From Stenotrophomonas sp. BIGb0135 (lineage in GTDB: Bacteria; Pseudomonadota; Gammaproteobacteria; Xanthomonadales; Xanthomonadaceae): DNA of 64,000 nt. Made by a program: the position numbers and the translations under genes. The notes under the pieces were generated by a model that saw only the letters and a program-made list of their open reading frames with translations, was not told where the DNA came from and did no database searches. This document shows positions 59,813 through 64,000 of this stretch, one piece after another. The first letter of the stretch is position 1. Each line of letters opens with the position of its first letter. Location: positions 186,001-250,000 of the forward strand of contig NZ_JANUDX010000004.1 in NCBI RefSeq assembly GCF_024810105.1, read 5' to 3'.

Positions 59813-60856
59813 TCAGGGTGTGGCGGTCGCGGCACGCGACCAGTGCAGCCGGTTGCCGCCCAGGCGCTTGGCCTGGTACAGCGCGTTGTCGGCGCGAGCG
59901 TACCATTCGCTCCAGTCGGTGTGGGGCTCGAGCAGGCGCACGCCGATGCTGACCGGGCAGACGTGGGGCACGCCGTGGGCGCGGTCCATCAGGCCGTGCA
60001 CGGCGCTGAGGATGAATTCGGCGGCATGCTGCAGGCTGTCGGCGGTGGCCGTGCGCAGCAGCAGGCAGAACTCGTCACCGCCGAGCCGGCAGGCCAGGTC
60101 GGTCTCGGTCGCGACCGAGCGCAGGATGTTGGCCATGCTCTGCAGCACGCGGTCGCCGGCCTGGTGGCCGTGCTCGTCGTTGACCTTCTTGAAGTGGTCG
60201 CAGTCGATCAGCAGCAGGCCCTGCGGCGGGCCTTCGGGCTGGGTGCGGCAGTCCTGCAGGTACAGGGCCAGGCCACGCCGGTTGTGCAGGCCGGTCAGCT
60301 CGTCGGTCCGCACCAGCTCGCGGGTGTGGGTGAGCTGGTGGGTGGTGATGTACAGGTTGTCGAGCGCGGTCTCCAGGTCGTGGTTGCGCCGGCGCAGCTG
60401 GCGGATCAGGACCTGTTCGTTGCTCACCACGCGCATGATCGTGCGGCGCAGGAAATAGGCGATCAGCCCCGGATCGTGGTCCACCAGGCGCTGGAAGTCG
60501 GCGTTGCCCAGTTCCAGCACGACGCTGTCGGTGATCGCGCGCGCCTCCGCGCTGCGCGGGTGGTCGCCGATCAGCAGGCCGAGCTCGCCGAAGAATTCAT
60601 TGGGGCCGAGCGACTTGACCAGCAGGTCTTCGCCAAAATCCAGCTCGATGCCGCCGCTGACGACCACGTACATCGTGTCGCCGGCTTGACCGCGGTGGAA
60701 CAGCTGGTCACCTTTGGCCAGGTGCTGCTGCCGGCCGAACTGGGCGAACAGCGCGAACTCGCTGCTGCTCAATACGGCATGCACGATCTCAGCCATCGCA
60801 GTCTGGGCGATGCCTGGTTCCTGTTCGCACACAATCGCCGCAACCTTGCCGGTCAT
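59813..60856 (-). CDS. Cyclic-nucleotide-binding diguanylate cyclase (cNMP-GGDEF)
   Basis: A 347-residue signalling protein. The N-terminal cNMP-binding domain has LAKGDQLFHRGQAGDTMYVV and the phosphate-binding FFGELGLLIGDHPRSAEARA. The C-terminal GGDEF domain keeps the catalytic motif in RLGGDEFCLLL and LLIDCDHFKKVND. The RxxD inhibitory site reads TETD, so product inhibition is probably lost. The Xanthomonas homologue (XC_0249 as I recall) makes c-di-GMP in response to cGMP. It is upstream of and co-transcribed with the cyclase. The start is uncertain (ATG 60856 or GTG 60907). Confidence 0.88.
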   Translation of the reverse strand: MTGKVAAIVCEQEPGIAQTAMAEIVHAVLSSSEFALFAQFGRQQHLAKGDQLFHRGQAGDTMYVVVSGGIELDFGEDLLVKSLGPNEFFGELGLLIGDHPRSAEARAITDSVVLELGNADFQRLVDHDPGLIAYFLRRTIMRVVSNEQVLIRQLRRRNHDLETALDNLYITTHQLTHTRELVRTDELTGLHNRRGLALYLQDCRTQPEGPPQGLLLIDCDHFKKVNDEHGHQAGDRVLQSMANILRSVATETDLACRLGGDEFCLLLRTATADSLQHAAEFILSAVHGLMDRAHGVPHVCPVSIGVRLLEPHTDWSEWYARADNALYQAKRLGGNRLHWSRAATATP

Positions 60857-61055
60857 CCCGTGCACCCGCTTCCCAGCGTTCCCCCGGTGAGCCGAGGAGA
60901 ATAGCACCCCTAAAAAGTGTGCGCCTCATCCCATTTCAGCGCCCGGGCGCCCCATTTTCGGGCGGCCGCGGCACATCCCCCTTTCATACGCAGCCCGGGT
61001 CCGCCAGCGGCCACCCGGCCGACGGGACGGACCGGCCGCCGAGCGGCCCCATGCA

Positions 61056-61085
61056 GCGACGGGCGGTCCCCCGACCGCCCGTCGC
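61056..61085. terminator. Strong GC hairpin downstream of aceA
   Basis: GCGACGGGCGGTC pairs perfectly (13 pairs) with its complement around CCCC, 32 bases after the aceA stop on the minus strand. There is no T-run, so it is a 3' stabiliser or a factor-dependent end. Confidence 0.55.
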
Positions 61086-61117
61086 CCCGGCCTTCCCTGG
61101 CCGCCCTTGGGGGTCGG

Positions 61118-62410
61118 TCAGGCCGCGCGTTCGGCGTTGAACTGCTCCTCCTCGGTCGACCCGCTCAGGGCCGTGGTCGAGGACTGGCCCTGCTGGATGG
61201 CCTGGGTGACCGCGTCGAAGTAGCCGGTGCCGACCTCGCGCTGGTGCTTGACCGCGGTGAAGCCCCGGTCGGCCGCGGCGAACTCGGCCTCCTGCAGCTC
61301 CACGAAGGCGCTCATCTGGCGGCGCGCGTAGCCGTGGGCCAGGTTGAACATGGAGTAGTTCAGGGCGTGGAAGCCGGCCAGGGTGATGAACTGGAACTTG
61401 TACCCGTATTTGGCGATTTCCTTCTGGAAGCTGGCGATGGTGGCGTCGTCCAGGTTCTTCTTCCAGTTGAAGCTGGGCGAGCAGTTGTAGGCCAGCAGCT
61501 TGCCCGGGAACCTGGCGTGGATCGCCTCGGCGAACTTGCGGGCGAACTCCAGGTCCGGCTTGCCGGTCTCGCACCAGATCAGGTCGGCATAGGGCGCATA
61601 GGCCAGGCCGCGGCTGATCGCCTGGTCCAGGCCGTTGCGGGTCTTGTAGAAGCCTTCCACGGTGCGCTCGCCGGTGGTGAACGGCTGGTCGTTGCCATCC
61701 ACGTCGCTGGTCAGCAGGTCGGCGGCCTCGGCGTCGGTGCGCGCCACCAGCAGGGTCGGCACGCCCATCACATCGGCCGCCAGGCGCGCGGCGTTGAGCT
61801 TCTCGATGGCCTCGCGGGTGGGCACCAGCACCTTGCCGCCCATGTGCCCGCACTTCTTCACCGAGGCCAGCTGGTCCTCGAAGTGCACGCCGGCGGCGCC
61901 GGCCTCGATCATCGCCTTCATCAGCTCGAAGGCATTGAGCACGCCCCCGAAACCGGCCTCGGCATCGGCCACGATCGGCTGCAGGAAGTCGATCTCATCC
62001 TTGCCTTCGGCATGGTGCAGCTGGTCGGCACGCAGCAGGGTGTTGTTGATCCGCTTGACCACCGCCGGCACCGAGTCGGCCGGATACAGCGACTGGTCCG
62101 GATACATCTGGCCGGCCAGGTTGGCGTCGGCGGCCACCTGCCAGCCGGACAGGTAGATGGCGTTCAAGCCCGCCTTCACCTGCTGCATGGCCTGGTTGCC
62201 GGTCAGCGCGCCGAGCGCGTTGACGAAGTCCTTTTCCTGCAGGTAGGTCCACAGCTTCTGCGCACCCAGCCGGGCCAGCGAATGCTCGACGTGCACCGTG
62301 CCGCGCAGGCGCACCACGTCGGCGGCAGTGTAGTTGCGCTGGATGCCCGCCCAACGCGGGTCGGTGTTCCATTCGTGCTGGATCTGTTCGGCGGTCGGCA
62401 GCGTGCTCAT
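61118..62410 (-). CDS. aceA: Isocitrate lyase
   Basis: A 430-residue enzyme that splits isocitrate into succinate and glyoxylate. The catalytic cysteine is in [15 protein letters not shown]. The barrel segments [14 protein letters not shown] and [15 protein letters not shown] are typical. It follows aceB on the same strand (63-base gap), forming the glyoxylate shunt operon that lets the cell grow on acetate, fatty acids and the acetyl-CoA produced by leucine breakdown. Confidence 0.96.
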   Translation of the reverse strand: MSTLPTAEQIQHEWNTDPRWAGIQRNYTAADVVRLRGTVHVEHSLARLGAQKLWTYLQEKDFVNALGALTGNQAMQQVKAGLNAIYLSGWQVAADANLAGQMYPDQSLYPADSVPAVVKRINNTLLRADQLHHAEGKDEIDFLQPIVADAEAGFGGVLNAFELMKAMIEAGAAGVHFEDQLASVKKCGHMGGKVLVPTREAIEKLNAARLAADVMGVPTLLVARTDAEAADLLTSDVDGNDQPFTTGERTVEGFYKTRNGLDQAISRGLAYAPYADLIWCETGKPDLEFARKFAEAIHARFPGKLLAYNCSPSFNWKKNLDDATIASFQKEIAKYGYKFQFITLAGFHALNYSMFNLAHGYARRQMSAFVELQEAEFAAADRGFTAVKHQREVGTGYFDAVTQAIQQGQSSTTALSGSTEEEQFNAERAA

Positions 62411-62473
62411 GGCGTTTCTCCAGGGGGGAAGACGGTGAATGGATGAAGCGGTGCGGAAGGCGGGCGGTACAGG

Positions 62474-64000
62474 TCAGTCGAGGCGGTCGTAAGCGGGCAG
62501 GGTCAGGAAGTCGGTGAGTGCGTCGCGGCGGCTCAGCTCGCCCAGCAGCGCGATGGCCTCGTCGATGCGGCCGCCGCCGGGCAGCGCGGCGCGGTCGCCC
62601 AGGCGCGCCGGCAACTGCGCCAGGGTGGCGTCGAGCAGGGCCAGGTCGATGGCGGTGCCGTCGTCCAGGTACTGGCCAGGGGTGTGCAGCCACTGCCACA
62701 GCTGGCTGCGGCTGATCTCGGCGGTGGCCGCGTCCTCCATCAGGTGGTGGATGGGCACGCAGCCGTTGCCGTCCAGCCAGGCGGCCAGGTAGCGCACGCA
62801 GACCTCGACATTGCCCTCGAAACCGCCGCGGGTGATGGTGCCGGTGGGCGCGGCGATCAGATCGTCGCGGCCCACCTGCACGTCGTTGCGCAGCACGCCG
62901 TGCTGGTTTGGCCCGGGCATGTGCGCGTCGAAGATCGCCTGCGCCACCGGGATCAACGCCGGATGCGCCACCCAGGTGCCGTCATGGCCGGCGGTCACTT
63001 CGCGCAGCTTGTCCGCGCGCACCCGCGCCATCGCCTGCTCGTTGGCGGCGGCATCGTGGTTGATCGGGATCTGCGCGGCCATGCCCCCCATCGCGTGCGC
63101 ACCGCGGCGATGGCAGGTGCGGATCAGCAGTTCCGAATAGGCTTTCAGGAACGGCTGGGTCATGGTCACCTGGCCACGCTCGGGCAGCACCTTGTCGGCG
63201 TGGCGGCGGAAGGTCTTGATGTAGGAAAAAATGTAATCCCAGCGCCCGCAGTTCAGGCCGACGATGCGGTCGCGGAGCGCGTGCAGGATCTCGTCCATCT
63301 CGAACACCGCCGGCAGCGTTTCGATCAGCACCGTGACCTTGATCTGCCCATGCGGCAGGCCAAGCATGCCCTCGATGTGCGACAGCGCGGTCTCCCACAG
63401 CGCCGCCTCTTCCATGCTCTGCAGCTTGGGCAGGTAGAAGTACGGGCCACGTTGCTTGCACATCAGGGTGCGCGCGTTGTGGAAGGCGAACACCGCCGCG
63501 TCGAACAGGCTGCCGGCGATCGGCTGGCCATCGATGCGCACGTGCTTTTCATCCAGGTGCCAGCCGCGCGGGCGCACGATCAGCACCGCCTGTTCGTTGA
63601 ACGGGCGCAGGGTGTATTGCTTGCCCGGCTTCCCATCGACGGATGGCCCGGTGTGGGTCAGATCGCCACGCACCGCGCCGATCAGCGCCTGCTGGCCGGC
63701 CAGCAGGTTGCGCCAGGCCGGGGCGGTGGAATCCTCGAAGTCGGCCATGAACACCTTGGCCCCGGAGTTCAGCGCGTTGATGACCATCTTCGGGTCGGTC
63801 GGGCCGGTGATCTCCACGCGGCGATCCTGCAGTGCGTCCGGCAGCGGGGCCACGCGCCAGTCGCCGTCCCGGATCTCGGCGGTGTCGGCGCGGAAGTCCG
63901 GCAGGCCGCCGCCGTCGAAGAACGCCTGGCGCGCCACCCGGGCCTGCAGCCGGCGCTGGCGCTCCGGCTCCACCGCACGGTGCAGCGACACCAGCAGCGC
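62474..64000 (-). CDS. aceB: Malate synthase A, N-terminus cut by the window edge
   Basis: 508 codons of a malate synthase, condensing glyoxylate and acetyl-CoA to malate. Present are FMADFEDSTAPAWRNLL, the catalytic-region GPYFYLPKLQSMEEAALW, and IETLPAVFEMDEILHALRDR with GLNCGRWDYIFSYIK. The frame stays open to base 64000 (reading ALLVSLHRAVEPERQ at the edge), so the first 30 or so residues of the protein lie outside. Class A by length and lack of the G-type insert. Confidence 0.95.
   Translation of the reverse strand, partial: ALLVSLHRAVEPERQRRLQARVARQAFFDGGGLPDFRADTAEIRDGDWRVAPLPDALQDRRVEITGPTDPKMVINALNSGAKVFMADFEDSTAPAWRNLLAGQQALIGAVRGDLTHTGPSVDGKPGKQYTLRPFNEQAVLIVRPRGWHLDEKHVRIDGQPIAGSLFDAAVFAFHNARTLMCKQRGPYFYLPKLQSMEEAALWETALSHIEGMLGLPHGQIKVTVLIETLPAVFEMDEILHALRDRIVGLNCGRWDYIFSYIKTFRRHADKVLPERGQVTMTQPFLKAYSELLIRTCHRRGAHAMGGMAAQIPINHDAAANEQAMARVRADKLREVTAGHDGTWVAHPALIPVAQAIFDAHMPGPNQHGVLRNDVQVGRDDLIAAPTGTITRGGFEGNVEVCVRYLAAWLDGNGCVPIHHLMEDAATAEISRSQLWQWLHTPGQYLDDGTAIDLALLDATLAQLPARLGDRAALPGGGRIDEAIALLGELSRRDALTDFLTLPAYDRLD

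Overview
The window is high-GC (roughly two thirds G+C by eye) chromosomal DNA from a gammaproteobacterium of the Xanthomonadaceae/Lysobacteraceae, most likely Stenotrophomonas or a close relative. The evidence is the numerous REP hairpins carrying a terminal GTAG (the type described as SMAG in Stenotrophomonas maltophilia) and gene pairs known from Xanthomonas, such as a nucleotidyl cyclase next to a cNMP-binding GGDEF protein. There is no phage, plasmid, transposase, rRNA, tRNA or CRISPR in the window. Genes are densely packed and many join through 4-base ATGA or GTGA overlaps.

Layout. 1-1563: a gene cut by the left edge, an AraC regulator and ohr. 1790-7334 (minus): a complete valine-degradation operon from isobutyryl-CoA to propionyl-CoA (mmsA, acyl-CoA dehydrogenase, enoyl-CoA hydratase, 3-hydroxyisobutyryl-CoA hydrolase, mmsB). 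It faces a divergent ScfR-type regulator. 8748-9804: a duplicated REP block flanking a small unknown gene. 9855-21474 (minus): a patatin-like phospholipase, then a long stress-type locus (lipocalin, two cyclopropane-synthase-like methyltransferases, DUF1295, DUF2878, DUF1365, FAD oxidoreductase, desaturase, anti-sigma, ECF sigma, secreted protein). I find the same 30-base promoter pattern, TGCATCC-N16-CGTATCT, in front of both the sigma operon and the desaturase operon. This suggests an autoregulated membrane-lipid remodelling regulon.

21625-30146 (plus): NAD salvage genes (pnuC, nadR, NMN adenylyltransferase/Nudix, nadV, and further on pncA), with metE under a cobalamin riboswitch and queH in between. 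30345-44016: purU, a thioredoxin-fold protein, aceE, LysR, Old Yellow Enzyme, sirtuin, thioesterase, class Ia ribonucleotide reductase (nrdA, nrdB) and a YggN-like protein. 44063-49937: zapE, hydrolase, EamA transporter, secreted nuclease, a four-copy 217-base REP array and a c5-type cytochrome. 50052-55634: TetR regulator and leucine-degradation genes (isovaleryl-CoA dehydrogenase and both methylcrotonyl-CoA carboxylase subunits).

55659-60856 is the most unusual part. A SagB-like peptide maturation dehydrogenase, a 101-residue nitrile-hydratase-leader-like putative modified peptide, a class III nucleotidyl cyclase with TPR-like repeats and a cNMP-binding diguanylate cyclase lie side by side. 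A candidate RiPP is therefore physically joined to a cGMP/c-di-GMP relay known in Xanthomonas. The window ends with the glyoxylate shunt genes aceA and aceB, the latter cut by the right edge.

Recurrent theme: GTAG hairpin repeats sit against gene ends so closely that their TAG serves as the stop codon of at least three genes.
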